This document shows positions 36,393-45,675 of a DNA stretch of 54,076 nucleotides, piece by piece. This stretch comes from Hydrogenophaga sp. (GTDB lineage: Bacteria > Pseudomonadota > Gammaproteobacteria > Burkholderiales > Burkholderiaceae_C): assembly GCF_030373225.1 (NCBI RefSeq), contig NZ_JAUCZG010000030.1, positions 1 through 54,076 of the forward strand, in the 5' to 3' direction. Both the position numbers and the translations under genes were made by a program. The notes under the pieces are model-generated. The model was not told the DNA's origin, did not search any database, and saw only the letters and a program-made list of their open reading frames with translations. Each line of letters starts with the position of its first letter. Position 1 is the stretch's first letter.

Positions 36393-36716
36393 GGCGGAAA
36401 TCATCGCATGCGCTGACTCAACCTTGAATGCGAGGGATTCCCTGGATCCCCACAAGACACTCAACGACACGCCGTCGTGCGGCATGGGTTGAACTCCCAA
36501 GGATCGAATGCCCGCTTGCTCGGAGCAAGCCCGCCTCGCTTGCTGCAGGGAGCAGCAAGCCAGCGTCGGCGCGAAGTGCCGCTGTCGCTGCACATCTGTC
36601 AGCCCGCAGGATTCGCCGGACTTCCACAGCAACCCCAAAGCGGCAGAACACCCCCGTTCGACAGCGGGTGTTCCTGCCGCTCAGAAGACCTTCTTGGGGC
36701 GCTGCAGGTCGCGGCG
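36393..36716. other. Intergenic stretch with two successive hairpins
   Basis: The gap between the kinase stop and the tcuR promoter. It contains GCTTGCT-CGG-AGCAAGC (36514-36530) and GCTTGCTGC-AGGGA-GCAGCAAGC (36538-36560), two strong stems beginning with the same GCTTGCT. They may end the kinase transcript, though no T-run follows. An open frame across it (36418-36720, minus) has no support. Confidence 0.5.
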
Positions 36717-39290
36717 TCAATCCTGGATGTCGCTTCCGAACATGAACTGGAACACCGCGCCTCGCCCGACCTCGCCTTTGCCGTCGATCTGACCCCCATG
36801 CCGCTCGATGATGCGGTGCACCGTGGCCAGGCCAATGCCGGAGCCCTGAAACTCGCTGGGCTGGTGCAGCCGTGTGAAAGGCTTGAAGAGTCGGTCCGAG
36901 CGTGACATGTCGAATCCTGCGCCGTTGTCACTGACAAAGAACATCGGCGCGTTGGTCCCGCTGGAGGGCACACGCCCGAACTCGATACGGGGCTGCGGTG
37001 TATTTCGCGAATATTTCCAGGCGTTGCCCAGCAGGTTTTCGAGTGCGATCTGGGCGAGGAGGGGGTCACAGTCAGCAAACAGTTCGGGTTCGATGATCAC
37101 CTCGACCGGGTTCTCAGGGTCTCGTTGTCGCTCCTGTCGGACAACTTCTTCGGCCATGTCGCTCAGATTCGTCCAGGTGCGTTGCAGCTGGGTCTGGCTG
37201 ACCCGCGCCAACGCCAGCAAGTCCTTGATCAGGCCACCCATCCGGCTCGCGGACGCCATCACCCGGCTGATGATCGCGTCGTCCTCGGGACGAATGCGGT
37301 CGCCCATTTGCTCTCTGAGAACATGCATGAAGCCGTCGATCGAACGCAATGGCGACTTCAGGTCATGTGAAACCGAGTAGGCAAAGCTGTCAAGCTCACG
37401 GTTGATGTGCTGAAGCTGGGCGGTACGGGCCTGGACGCGGTGTTCCAGAGTGTCCTGCAATCGCTGGATTTTCCAGTCACTCTGCAGCCGTATCAGTTCG
37501 GCACTGCTGCGGCTGGCGAATATCGATGTCAGTGCCTGAATATCGGCACCGATCCGGGCGGAGTGCTCCCAGGCCACGGCCAGTATTCCGATGGCTGTCC
37601 CGTCCGGGTCGCGCAAGGCGATTCCAGCGACCGTGTGCGAACGCTCGTCAGCAAAGGGGATATCGGACAACAGGGGTATCCCTGCGGGCAACTCGATGAC
37701 ACACAGGTCCTCGCTGGCCAGCATGGCTGCAGCGCTGAGCTCGTGCAGATGCACGTGGCGATTGGGTTGCAGGTCGCCGTTGTGCATCAGGCCCAGCGTG
37801 TTGAATCCACCATCTTCTGCCGATTCACCAATCACAACGCAGACAGCCCCCAGGGCCGCCACCATATGCTCGGTCACCGACAGGAAGAACGCCTGTCCGA
37901 TTTTGGGTGAAACCCCTTCTGCGAGATTCATCAGCATGCTGCGGCGCCGCTTCTCTTCGGCCACATTGAGGACGAAGGAGAGGGCACAGGCCTCACCTTC
38001 TATGTCGATGATCTCGGCCCATACCTTGACCTCGACCCGTTCTCCCTTGAGGTTGCGCACCTCTGTTTCGTAGCCCATCAGCCGACCGTTGCGCCGCATG
38101 GTGTTGACATAGTTTTCGCGCACCTGCTGGCTTGGCCAGACGCCAGCTTCGAGCGATGTCTTTCCGATGAAATCCTCGGGGCAGCCACCAAACACCTGCG
38201 CACAGGCGGCGTTGACTTCCAGGTAACGCCCGTCGATCAGGCGCGTCAGGGTCATGCAGATCGGGCTGTGCCGAAAGGCTTTGGAAAAACGCGCTTCAGA
38301 CTGCTGCAGGGCCTTGCGTGACTTTTCCTCAGCGCTCAAGTCGACCACCATGCCGATCATGAGCCTCTCGTTGCCCTGCTGGATGAGCTCGGCATAGATC
38401 AGCGAATCGAACTGGGAACCATCGCGCCGCAAACCGCGGGCATGCATACCGTTCACCCGACCCTGCGTTTTCAGGGTGTTTCGAAAAGCTTGCTCTTCGG
38501 CAGGGTCGGCCCACAGGTTTGGCGGCTGCTGGCCCACCAGATCCTTGCGGGAAAAGCCACTCGCCCGGACATAGGCATCGTTGACATCCACCGTCAGGCG
38601 GTTGTCCAGCGACTGCACGAGGCAGGCCACCGGGTTGTTTCGGAACAGCGCCTTGAAGCGCTCCTGGCTCCCCTTCAGGGCGGCTTCTGCTTCGTAGGCC
38701 AGCCTCAGCGCTTCCTGCTGCGTATCGAACGCTTCCTGCAGGCGGTACTGGCCTGCCAGAGCACTGATCAGTGTGATCACGATCACCACCGCCTGGATCA
38801 CCCACACGGTCCAGCCCGTGGGTGGCAGCGTGCCCGGCAGCATGGCGTGCTGCTCGAGCCAGTTGATCACGGCGAGTGCCAGGATGCAATACAGCACGAC
38901 CGCGATCATCTTTCCCCGCGAGAGGAAAGTGCTTGCCAGCACAATGGCTGACAACAGCACCAACACGCCAGCACTGCGAACGCCTCCGGTGATCACGGTG
39001 GTGATGGTGGCGATCGTCAGAATCAACAGCACCAGGCCATGGGCTGCGATGGTCACCTGTCCGCGCTGGAGCAGCAAGCCCAGCATCCACAACAGGACAC
39101 TCGTGGCGCCGACCAGCAGAGTCGGTTGCGTGATCCCGTCGCGCAGATAGAGTGCCAGTGCGATCGTCGAGGCGGCGATGCTCGCGGCCAGCAGCAGCAC
39201 GCGCACGGCTTTGACGCGGTGCTGGTCGAGCGTGCCCGACGTGCCGTCAAACGGAAACCCGCCCGGGCGCGGGGTGATGTGGTCAGGCAT
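36717..39290 (-). CDS. Membrane-anchored PAS/PAS/GAF sensor histidine kinase (orphan)
   Basis: 857 residues. About six membrane helices lie in the first ~190 residues (an integral sensory module). They are followed by PAS domain 1 (~210-325, ALFRNNPVACLVQSLDNR), PAS domain 2 (~335-450, AFRHSPICMTLTRL), a GAF-like domain (~465-620), a HisKA helix with the phosphorylatable His in SVSHDLKSPLRSIDGF near residue 650, and HATPase_c (ENLLGNAWKYSRN, DNGAGFDM, GSGIGLATV). It should autophosphorylate in response to an unknown signal. No response regulator is adjacent. The fold of the kinase core resembles bacteriophytochrome-type kinases. Confidence 0.88.
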   Translation of the reverse strand: MPDHITPRPGGFPFDGTSGTLDQHRVKAVRVLLLAASIAASTIALALYLRDGITQPTLLVGATSVLLWMLGLLLQRGQVTIAAHGLVLLILTIATITTVITGGVRSAGVLVLLSAIVLASTFLSRGKMIAVVLYCILALAVINWLEQHAMLPGTLPPTGWTVWVIQAVVIVITLISALAGQYRLQEAFDTQQEALRLAYEAEAALKGSQERFKALFRNNPVACLVQSLDNRLTVDVNDAYVRASGFSRKDLVGQQPPNLWADPAEEQAFRNTLKTQGRVNGMHARGLRRDGSQFDSLIYAELIQQGNERLMIGMVVDLSAEEKSRKALQQSEARFSKAFRHSPICMTLTRLIDGRYLEVNAACAQVFGGCPEDFIGKTSLEAGVWPSQQVRENYVNTMRRNGRLMGYETEVRNLKGERVEVKVWAEIIDIEGEACALSFVLNVAEEKRRRSMLMNLAEGVSPKIGQAFFLSVTEHMVAALGAVCVVIGESAEDGGFNTLGLMHNGDLQPNRHVHLHELSAAAMLASEDLCVIELPAGIPLLSDIPFADERSHTVAGIALRDPDGTAIGILAVAWEHSARIGADIQALTSIFASRSSAELIRLQSDWKIQRLQDTLEHRVQARTAQLQHINRELDSFAYSVSHDLKSPLRSIDGFMHVLREQMGDRIRPEDDAIISRVMASASRMGGLIKDLLALARVSQTQLQRTWTNLSDMAEEVVRQERQRDPENPVEVIIEPELFADCDPLLAQIALENLLGNAWKYSRNTPQPRIEFGRVPSSGTNAPMFFVSDNGAGFDMSRSDRLFKPFTRLHQPSEFQGSGIGLATVHRIIERHGGQIDGKGEVGRGAVFQFMFGSDIQD

Positions 39291-39911
39291 CCGGTGCCTG
39301 TCTGCAGGCGGTGATCCGTGCTGCAGCGGGAGGGAGTGCGGTCGGCACCGCGCAGCACAGCAGCGCGATGGTGTTCAGCGTCTCCAGCATGTGTGCGTCG
39401 GTGTCAGGGGCGCGGGTGGGTGATTTTTTGGGCCTCATGAAGTTTCTTCGTTTCTTCAGTCCGCAAGCCAGGCCTTGTCCTTGGCATGTTCGTGCGCAAA
39501 CCCCCTTGTTGGATGAATTATCGACAACTGCAAGGACACCTTGATCGAAATCAGCAGAAAGTGCGCCTGAGGCCCGCCCCTGGGTGGATTGGCTCACCCA
39601 CTTTTACAGCCAATTTCGGCGTGTTGCACCACTCGCTCCATGGCTGGAGTCCGGGTGGTCGAGCCGATCAAATGCCTGAAATCACGGCGTTTGGCTCGAT
39701 CAGGGTTGCCCGACCGGGAGGGCACAAACCATCAAACGCGCATGGGCTGGCCCGGGCGTTTCGAACGAAGCGGTCGCGAGATTCGATGCTTGCCATCGCG
39801 TTTTCAGCCTTCAACGATGGCGATCGGGCATCCACTCGGTCGCCAAACTTGCACGCGGAAAGCCGGGCACCCACAATGCGCTTGCTTCCCACAACCCAAG
39901 GGGCATCGTCC
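39291..39911. other. Divergent control region between kinase and P450 genes
   Basis: 620 bases with no convincing gene. A 51-codon frame on the minus strand (39283-39438) overlaps the kinase start and could be a leader peptide, but has no recognised features. The plus-strand frame that runs into the P450 gene has no ribosome site or family similarity. No clear operator was seen. Confidence 0.4.
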
Positions 39912-41408
39912 ATGGACCAGCGCGCTACTGCGACAAAAGGCATCCCGGTGGCCATGCGGCGTTTGGCCGACTTGCCCGGGCCTCGAGCGCTGCCGATCAT
40001 CGGCAATCTCCATCAGGTCGATCGCAGTGCCATGCACCTGAGCGTTGAAGCCTGGGCAAAAGAGTACGGTCCCTACTTCCGTTTTCAGATTGGCGGACGG
40101 CGTTTCGTCGGGGTGGCCGACCATGAGGCGTTGTCGGTGCTGATGCGGGATCGCCCCGATGGGGTGCGTCGCGGTGCCAAGCTCGAGCGCATCTGGGTCG
40201 AGATGGGGTTCCCGATTGGCCTGTTTGTCGCTGAAGGTGAAGCCTGGAGGCGTCAGCGTCGCATGGTGATGGCGGGCTTCGATCCCGCCCACCTGCGCGA
40301 GTACTTTCCGGCGCTGCAGCGCGTGGCAATGCGTCTTCAGGGGCGATGGAGCAAGGCCGCTGCGCGCAGAGAGGCGATCCCGCTGCAGCCCGACCTGATG
40401 CGCTTCACCGTCGACGCGATCGCCGGACTGGCGTTCGGCGCCGAGGTCAACACCCTGGAGTCCGACGCCGAGGTCATCCAGGAGCATCTGGACAAGATCT
40501 TTCCCGCGATGTTCAGCCGCCTGATGGCCCCTCTGCCCATCTGGCGCTGGGTCAAGCGACCGGCCGACCGACAGCTCGAACAGAGCGTCGCAGCGGTGCA
40601 GCAGGCGATCGCCAGCTTCATTGCCGAGGGCCGCGCGCGGCTGCTCGCCGAGCCGGAGCGCCGCACCCGGCCTGCCAACTTGCTGGAAGCCATGCTGGTC
40701 GCCTCGGAAGGTCAAGACAGTGGCCTTGACGACACCGATGTCGCCGGCAACGTGCTGACGATGCTGCTCGCTGGCGAAGACACCACCGCCAACACCTTGG
40801 CCTGGATGATCTACCTGTTGCACCGTCACCCCGAGACGCTGGCGCGAGCCCGCGCCGAGGTGCTGCGCGAGTTCGGCGATTCAGGCGATATCAGCCATGA
40901 GGGACTCGGCCGCCTCGACTACGTTGAGGCCTGCGCGCATGAAACCATGCGTCTGAAGCCGGTGGCGCCTTTCATGGGATTGCAACTGGAGCGCGACACC
41001 GTGGTCGGCGACGTGGCGGTGCCTCGCGGCACGGTTGTCTGGGCGGTGATGCGCCACGCCAGCCTGGACGAGGCCCACTTTGCCAATGCAGATTCGTTCT
41101 GCCCGGAGCGCTGGTTGGCTGACGGTGGCCCTGCGCAGGCGGCCAGTTCAGCCAAGCGCGTCTCCATGCCGTTTGGCGCGGGCCCGCGGGTCTGCCCGGG
41201 CCGTTACCTGGCCCTGCTCGAAATGAAGCTCTGCATCGCCATGCTCCTGCAGCGCTTCGACATTTCTGGCGTCGATGCGCCCGACGGTTCTGCGGCGCGC
41301 GAGCAACTGCAGTTCACCATGAGCCCCGTGGGCTTGCACATGCGGCTGCACGAGCGCGCATCTGCTGGCCAGGCCGGTGCCTCAAGAACGGCAGTTGGAG
41401 ACGACTGA
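39912..41408 (+). CDS. Cytochrome P450 monooxygenase
   Basis: A 498-residue soluble P450. Visible are the proline-rich start (LPGPRALPIIGNLHQ), WRRQRRMVMAGFD of helix C, I-helix oxygen-binding AGEDTTANT near residue 287, the ExxR motif ETMR near residue 343, and the haem loop FGAGPRVCPGR with Cys near residue 427. It inserts one O2 atom into an unknown substrate using electrons from a separate reductase; none is encoded nearby. Length and motifs are closer to the class II/CYP4-like bacterial P450s than to the ~400-residue class I type. The ATG at 39912 has AAGGGG eight bases upstream; the frame is open 142 codons further but lacks P450 features there. Confidence 0.9.
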   Translation: MDQRATATKGIPVAMRRLADLPGPRALPIIGNLHQVDRSAMHLSVEAWAKEYGPYFRFQIGGRRFVGVADHEALSVLMRDRPDGVRRGAKLERIWVEMGFPIGLFVAEGEAWRRQRRMVMAGFDPAHLREYFPALQRVAMRLQGRWSKAAARREAIPLQPDLMRFTVDAIAGLAFGAEVNTLESDAEVIQEHLDKIFPAMFSRLMAPLPIWRWVKRPADRQLEQSVAAVQQAIASFIAEGRARLLAEPERRTRPANLLEAMLVASEGQDSGLDDTDVAGNVLTMLLAGEDTTANTLAWMIYLLHRHPETLARARAEVLREFGDSGDISHEGLGRLDYVEACAHETMRLKPVAPFMGLQLERDTVVGDVAVPRGTVVWAVMRHASLDEAHFANADSFCPERWLADGGPAQAASSAKRVSMPFGAGPRVCPGRYLALLEMKLCIAMLLQRFDISGVDAPDGSAAREQLQFTMSPVGLHMRLHERASAGQAGASRTAVGDD

Positions 41409-41739
41409 GTTCACGGATGCAAGGCTCACATCGGGTCTGAAGCGCCAGCCTTTGCCAAGGGCAGATGGCGGCTTTCGCTGCCAGGCGGCGCGGGGCGCTG
41501 GCTCATTTCAGATGCACGGGCACCGTATTTCTGAAGTCACCAGGCGTCCTGGCAGGTCGCTCAATGGTGGTGCGTGCGTCGACCGGTACGGCGCGGTGCT
41601 GCCGCTCAAATCCCACCAGGCGGGTCAACTCGTAGCCCAGGAGTCCGGCCACATTGAGACTGCCAGCGTAGGCGATCAGCACGCCGGCAACAACGCCCGC
41701 GCAGCCTTCCTCGATGCGAACCCTGTGCCATCGAGGCGA
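41409..41739. other. Gap holding a possible decayed membrane-protein fragment
   Basis: On the minus strand, about 41502-41735, a frame reads EEGCAGVVAGVLIAYAGSLN then LLGYELTRLVGFERQH and ends HLK-stop. It has no ATG, only an internal GTG. It looks like part of a small membrane protein just downstream of the TIGR02450-type gene. Support is weak. Nothing else is seen. Confidence 0.3.
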
Positions 41740-41961
41740 TCAAACCCAGCCTTGCCGCCAGACGCCCTCGTCCTGCAGTTCACGCCACGGAATGATTTGA
41801 GTGGCCTTGGAGAACACCGCTTCAAGTTCCACCAACACAATCGGGTCGGTGGGCAGGTCCGGTTGAATCACGCTGCTGACCAGGAAGTGCTTTTGTTTGG
41901 CCACAGGAGCCACCGCCGTCCATTTGGTCAACAGCAGTTTCTTGGGGTTCAGGGGGTTCAT
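41740..41961 (-). CDS. TIGR02450-type small conserved protein
   Basis: 73 residues starting MNPLNPKKLLLTKWTAVAP, then KQKHFLVSSVI, ELEAVFSKATQIIPWRELQD and a terminal W-rich VWRQGWV. This pattern matches the small Trp-containing family TIGR02450, known from gamma- and betaproteobacteria, function unknown. It follows the truncated gene end at 41982-42054 by 20 bases, so it has probably lost its original upstream promoter to the island. Confidence 0.7.
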   Translation of the reverse strand: MNPLNPKKLLLTKWTAVAPVAKQKHFLVSSVIQPDLPTDPIVLVELEAVFSKATQIIPWRELQDEGVWRQGWV

Positions 41962-41981
41962 GGCTTTGCCTGGTTCCAGCT

Positions 41982-42054
41982 TCAGCGGCTGGGCATCATG
42001 GCCCGCACCGCCTCCCCCAACTCGATCACCGCCAGCGCGTAGTAGCTGCTCCAG
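41982..42054 (-). pseudogene. 3' end of a host gene cut by the island boundary
   Basis: GC-rich codons read WSSYYALAVIELGEAVRAMM then PSR-stop on the minus strand. The frame closes at a TAA exactly where the sequence turns AT-rich (near 42055). It looks like the genuine C-terminus of a chromosomal gene in operon with the TIGR02450-type gene; the rest is absent. Confidence 0.55.
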
Positions 42055-42055
42055 T

Positions 42056-42472
42056 TTTATAGTTCCAAAGTATTCAAAAAACGTTCATTTCAACGTGTCT
42101 TCGAGTGCCCTAAAACCGTCCTGACACTTCCATCTTGTGCCATTCGTCAAAGGCCATGAGATGCCATCAAACAGGGGTAAGTGCTCCACTGCTCGGCGTA
42201 CATATCTTCCAGCCGGGTCGCCGTGGTCTAGCCATCCCGTGTGGCGTGTGAGTAGCTAACCTTTCGGTGTGCTACTGGGCATGGGCACTCATCGGGTCAG
42301 GTCATGGTGCCTGCGTCAATGCGTTTGACGCTGTGGCCTTGGCTGTTTGACGGCTTCTGATTGGACCGTTCATGAGCGTACCGCACAGCGTGCCCCAAAT
42401 GCGCGGGCCAGGTTAGCTACAAATTTCCGGTGCCGATTGTCCTGCCCGCAGTCAGAAACTACGCTTGTGGGC
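42056..42472. other. Left island end and recombinase leader, with one hairpin of the island repeat
   Basis: No gene. Composition changes at 42055. At 42313-42331 GCGTCAA-TGCGT-TTGACGC is a perfect 7-bp inverted repeat, followed by CTGTGGCCTTGGCTGTT. It parallels 51224-51255 (GCGTCAA-TCGAC-TTGACGC, TTTGGGCTGTT) in the right part of the island. It may be the recombinase's own site next to its gene. Confidence 0.5.
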
Positions 42473-43768
42473 ATGCAGGAATTCACAGGGCAGGCCGCAG
42501 CAAACGACACCCACTACCTGCCGCCTCGCCACCGCACACTGCCCATTCTTGCGTCCATAACGCCCATTGCCAACTACCCGAGCAAGCTGCGGATTTTCCA
42601 GACCAACGCCAGCCGTTACTGGCAAGTGCGGTGCTACCTCAAAGGCAAAACCTACACGCAAAGTTTGAAGACCGTGCACAAGCAAGCGGCCATCAGTCAA
42701 GCCAAGCAGTTCTTTCACATCAAGACCGCTGAGCTGTACGGATCACAAGTGCGGCAACGGGAAGAAAAGTCCACGCTATTCGCCGATGTTGTGCCAGCCA
42801 TGATGGCCTATCAGCAGTCGAGGGTCACACGTGGCGAACTCAGTGCAGCCAGTCTGCCCATCCTTCGCAACCGCATCCACAACAGCATCTTGCCCTTCTT
42901 CGGCCAGATGCCCATCGATCAAGTGGGCTTCAAGGCACTGTCGGACTTTGTGGAGCAGCTGAGCAGCCGTGATTTCAGCACCACGACCATGCAGCAGCAC
43001 TTGGTCGCAGTTCGAAAAGTGCTGACACACGCACATGGCATTGGCCTGATCAAAAACATTCCCAGGTTTCCCAGCATCAAGGTCGTGAACAAGCCAAGGG
43101 GTAGTTTTTCCATCACCGAGTACCGCGATCTCGTGCGTTACGCAAGGCGGCGAGTGGGCCGGAAGGTGCCGTACGAGTTTGCCGACAAAAGCCGCAGCAG
43201 CGCCGCCATTTTTGATCGCTACACAAAGGTCAGTGCGGACCTGCCGTGGATGATCCGTTTTATGGTCAACGGGTTCATGCGGCCCAGCGATATCAAGCTG
43301 ATGAAACACAAGCACGTGACCGTGGTTCGGGGCAAGCACATCTACTTGAGACTGAACCTACCGGAAACCAAGCTGCACGACAAACCCATCGTGACGCTGC
43401 AGTCGGCTGTGCCGGTGTATGAACGCTTGCTGGCCAAGCAACGGGCAGAGGGTTTTGGCAGGCCGGACGACTATGTGTTCCTGCCCGACTTGCTGGACCG
43501 GCGTTGGCTGCTGGTGGTGTACGGCTGGCAGTTCAAGTACATCCAGAGCTTGGCGGGCATTGCGGAAAACGCCGCGAATGGACAAACACGCACGATCTAC
43601 AGCCTGCGCCACACGGCCATGACGCTTCGGCTGCTGTATGGCAAGAACGTTGACCTGATCACACTGGCCAGGAATGCACGGACAAGTGTGGACATGATCG
43701 AGCGCTTCTATTCATCGAACCTGAGTGCCGAGATGAACATCGATCTGCTGCAGGGCAAGCGGACTTGA
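42473..43768 (+). CDS. Tyrosine recombinase/phage-type integrase
   Basis: 431 residues with the C-terminal catalytic set: Arg near residue 268 (GFMRPSDIK), Lys on the following hairpin region, His-x-x-Arg-like SLRHTAMT near residue 377, and nucleophile Tyr near residue 412 (ERFYSS). The N-terminal ~200 residues contain a SAM-like core-binding domain. The ATG at 42473 is preferred; the open frame upstream (from 42347) lacks features. It should cut and join DNA at specific sites, here most likely the hairpin repeats that begin 30 bases after its stop and recur through the island. It is not IntI-like in length or motifs. Base composition is intermediate between host and cassettes. Confidence 0.88.
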   Translation: MQEFTGQAAANDTHYLPPRHRTLPILASITPIANYPSKLRIFQTNASRYWQVRCYLKGKTYTQSLKTVHKQAAISQAKQFFHIKTAELYGSQVRQREEKSTLFADVVPAMMAYQQSRVTRGELSAASLPILRNRIHNSILPFFGQMPIDQVGFKALSDFVEQLSSRDFSTTTMQQHLVAVRKVLTHAHGIGLIKNIPRFPSIKVVNKPRGSFSITEYRDLVRYARRRVGRKVPYEFADKSRSSAAIFDRYTKVSADLPWMIRFMVNGFMRPSDIKLMKHKHVTVVRGKHIYLRLNLPETKLHDKPIVTLQSAVPVYERLLAKQRAEGFGRPDDYVFLPDLLDRRWLLVVYGWQFKYIQSLAGIAENAANGQTRTIYSLRHTAMTLRLLYGKNVDLITLARNARTSVDMIERFYSSNLSAEMNIDLLQGKRT

Positions 43769-43794
43769 GGTCGCGGAGTGGGCTGTGTGGGCAT
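43769..43794. other. Short join between recombinase stop and first repeat
   Basis: No feature beyond its counterpart at 46751-46780, which follows the decayed recombinase end. The region from here to 44182 contains repeat R1 and the leader of the first cassette only. Confidence 0.4.
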
Positions 43795-43970
43795 GTCGTG
43801 AAACCCGACAACGCCAGCGTCAAGTCGCATGACGCTCGTGGTGCTTTCTTGAAGAAAGGACTGCGTGGTCAGCTTTTGTGTGCGCCCAAGCCCTGTGTGC
43901 TGCGATCAGGCCGCACAGCTACCAGTGCCAGCCCGTCAAGTAGATCAGCTGCTGTAGGGCTGATTTGAAG
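43795..43970. repeat. Island repeat R1 (reference copy)
   Basis: Three structured parts: AGCGTCA-AGTCGCA-TGACGCT (43816-43836), CTTTCTTGAAGAAAG (43844-43858), and after GCTGCGATCAGGCC a terminal GATCAGCTGCTGTAGGGC (to 43968) whose ATCAGC and GCTGAT arms form a third hairpin. Diverged copies follow each cassette group. It sits directly after the recombinase gene. Confidence 0.8.
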
Positions 43971-44182
43971 CACTGCATGGTGTGAATCGCTAGGGAAATA
44001 TTCACAGTTCCACTTGACAAAAACATCAGCACTGTCAAAGTTGCTGTCATCTTGGATGACCCTAAAAGCAAGCCTGTGTTGCGGACCCAAGCATCGAGTG
44101 TTTGGACGTAGCGTGTCTAGACATAAAAAGAAGGCACCACAGTTGGTGTCTCTAATTGCCATCCTTATTTCGGAGTCGCCAC

Positions 44183-44731
44183 ATGGAAAAACAAACAAGC
44201 AAACATAAATTTAACTACAGACAAGGGTTCATTATTCTTGCTCTGCTGACACCGCTTTTAGGATGTGTAGCAACTGCGCCGAAATTAAATCTCTACAATG
44301 TCGCAGAAGTGTCCCAGGCAATATCAGTCAAGCGAGACGATTTTGAAAAATCATCGCGATTTTCAGGGCCCAACGCTTCGATAAAACCCTTTGACAATGT
44401 GTTTATTAGAGCTTGGAAATTTGATGGAAGTAATGCGCTAAAGTACCAAATTTACGTTCAGGATTACTATGAAGGCGGGTGGAGATTCTATAGCAATACC
44501 TTCGATTCGAATGGTGTAATGTTGAAGACAATCGTTATCTCTAGAGACGTTGGATCTTGCACCAGATATGGATGTTCATATAACGAACATATAGGTATTG
44601 ATGTTAGCGAAAGCTACCTCAAAGAAAATACAAGAAATGGAATCAACTTTAAATTGAGCGGTAAAGCTGGTGAGGAATTTTTCTTTATTCCAGGAGCATA
44701 CATTGAAGCGTTTCTGAAAGTTGCCAAATAA
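44183..44731 (+). CDS. Small lipoprotein, cassette 1
   Basis: 182 residues with an N-terminal hydrophobic helix and lipobox LLGC near residue 28, so it is membrane-anchored in the envelope. The start is ATG 44183 with GGAG eight bases upstream. The mature part has a conserved-looking VQDYYEGGWRFYSNTF stretch and a CTRYGC pair. I do not recognise the family. AT-rich codons contrast with the host genes. It is followed after three bases by a second exported protein gene, forming a two-gene unit between repeats R1 and R2. Confidence 0.65.
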   Translation: MEKQTSKHKFNYRQGFIILALLTPLLGCVATAPKLNLYNVAEVSQAISVKRDDFEKSSRFSGPNASIKPFDNVFIRAWKFDGSNALKYQIYVQDYYEGGWRFYSNTFDSNGVMLKTIVISRDVGSCTRYGCSYNEHIGIDVSESYLKENTRNGINFKLSGKAGEEFFFIPGAYIEAFLKVAK

Positions 44732-44734
44732 AGT

Positions 44735-45349
44735 ATGAAAAAACTTATTCTTTTGATACTGTTTGTGCCGGCGATTGCATTCGCACAGATGAAAATTGTG
44801 TTGCCTACAGATCAACTAAATCCAAACATAGCAGTTCCATTCCAAGTTGACTTCGAGAGGCAGTTTCAAGAAAACGTATCTCTTACTGTTATGGCTGGTA
44901 ATGACCTAGTGCTCAAAGTGGATAACCAAGCAGCCGGTTCGATTGCGTCAATAACAGCAAGATTCCTTGCGCTATCGAAAAATGTGACCTTCATACTGGC
45001 TCGAGATGGAAGTGTAATCCAGCGAGAGGAGCGTACTTTAAATCTCCCTGAGCCTTCGACAATCCCTGAATATAGAGCTAGGACCGAATATAAGCTCGGA
45101 GCGTCAAATGTTGAAATGATTCCTAAAGGAGTCGAGTTCGTAAGATCTATTTCGAATAACCGTGCGCGATTCTTTATAAAAAATGCGGCGAGTAAAGAGC
45201 ATTTTGTAAACAAAGTGATAATAAAATTGTCTTCAACTTCGGCATCGCAAAATTTGACAATTACAGGATCGCCTTTTTGGTACGAGCCCTTCATCGGAAT
45301 AACTGGTGAATTTTATTCCGCCGACATTGAGCAAGTAATATCAAACTGA
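44735..45349 (+). CDS. Exported protein, cassette 1
   Basis: 204 residues. The signal peptide MKKLILLILFVPAIAFAQ is cleaved after AFA. The mature part looks all-beta (MKIVLPTDQLNPN, ITARFLALSKNVTF, ITGSPFWYEPFIGITGEF), possibly two Ig-like halves. It starts three bases after the lipoprotein stop without its own clear ribosome site, so translation is probably coupled. Function unknown; a periplasmic partner of the lipoprotein is a reasonable guess. Confidence 0.65.
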   Translation: MKKLILLILFVPAIAFAQMKIVLPTDQLNPNIAVPFQVDFERQFQENVSLTVMAGNDLVLKVDNQAAGSIASITARFLALSKNVTFILARDGSVIQREERTLNLPEPSTIPEYRARTEYKLGASNVEMIPKGVEFVRSISNNRARFFIKNAASKEHFVNKVIIKLSSTSASQNLTITGSPFWYEPFIGITGEFYSADIEQVISN

Positions 45350-45392
45350 CAAAATTACATGATATTTAGCCATTGACCCCTACGCCGTGTCT

Positions 45393-45479
45393 GCACGAGC
45401 GCTTCGTGCTGGGATTTAGCTGACCAAGAACCCATGCCAGTGCAATTGGTGCTGCGTGCGCTGTAGGGCTGATTTGAAG
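45393..45479. repeat. Island repeat R2 (degenerate copy)
   Basis: GCACGA-GCGCT-TCGTGC (45393-45409) replaces the first hairpin. The terminal part GCGCTGTAGGGCTGATTTGA (45459-45478) is intact. Flanking gap 45350-45675 has no gene. Confidence 0.65.
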
Positions 45480-45675
45480 TATTACAACTAGGTTGTTGTG
45501 AAATAAGACTGATAAATAACGCGCCTAACGTGAAAGTAACAAGAGTTTACATGCGCGATTGATTACAGAAGAATACATGTAAGAAATATTGAAGCTCCCC
45601 ACCTGTACTTCAAGAGCATCAGTTTCTCTTGAAGGATATGTGGCCTAAGTACATTTAAGCTTGGATCGATTAAGA

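Noticed and set aside
36418..36720. 100-codon minus-strand frame between tcuR and the kinase
   Set aside because: Covers two hairpins, overlaps the kinase stop and has no plausible composition or start.
39486..39911. N-terminal extension of the P450 frame
   Set aside because: No P450-like residues, no ribosome site; the ATG at 39912 has AAGGGG and gives a normal P450 start.
41377..42042. 221-codon plus-strand frame after the P450 gene
   Set aside because: Lies antisense to the TIGR02450-type gene, overlaps the P450 end and has no recognisable features.
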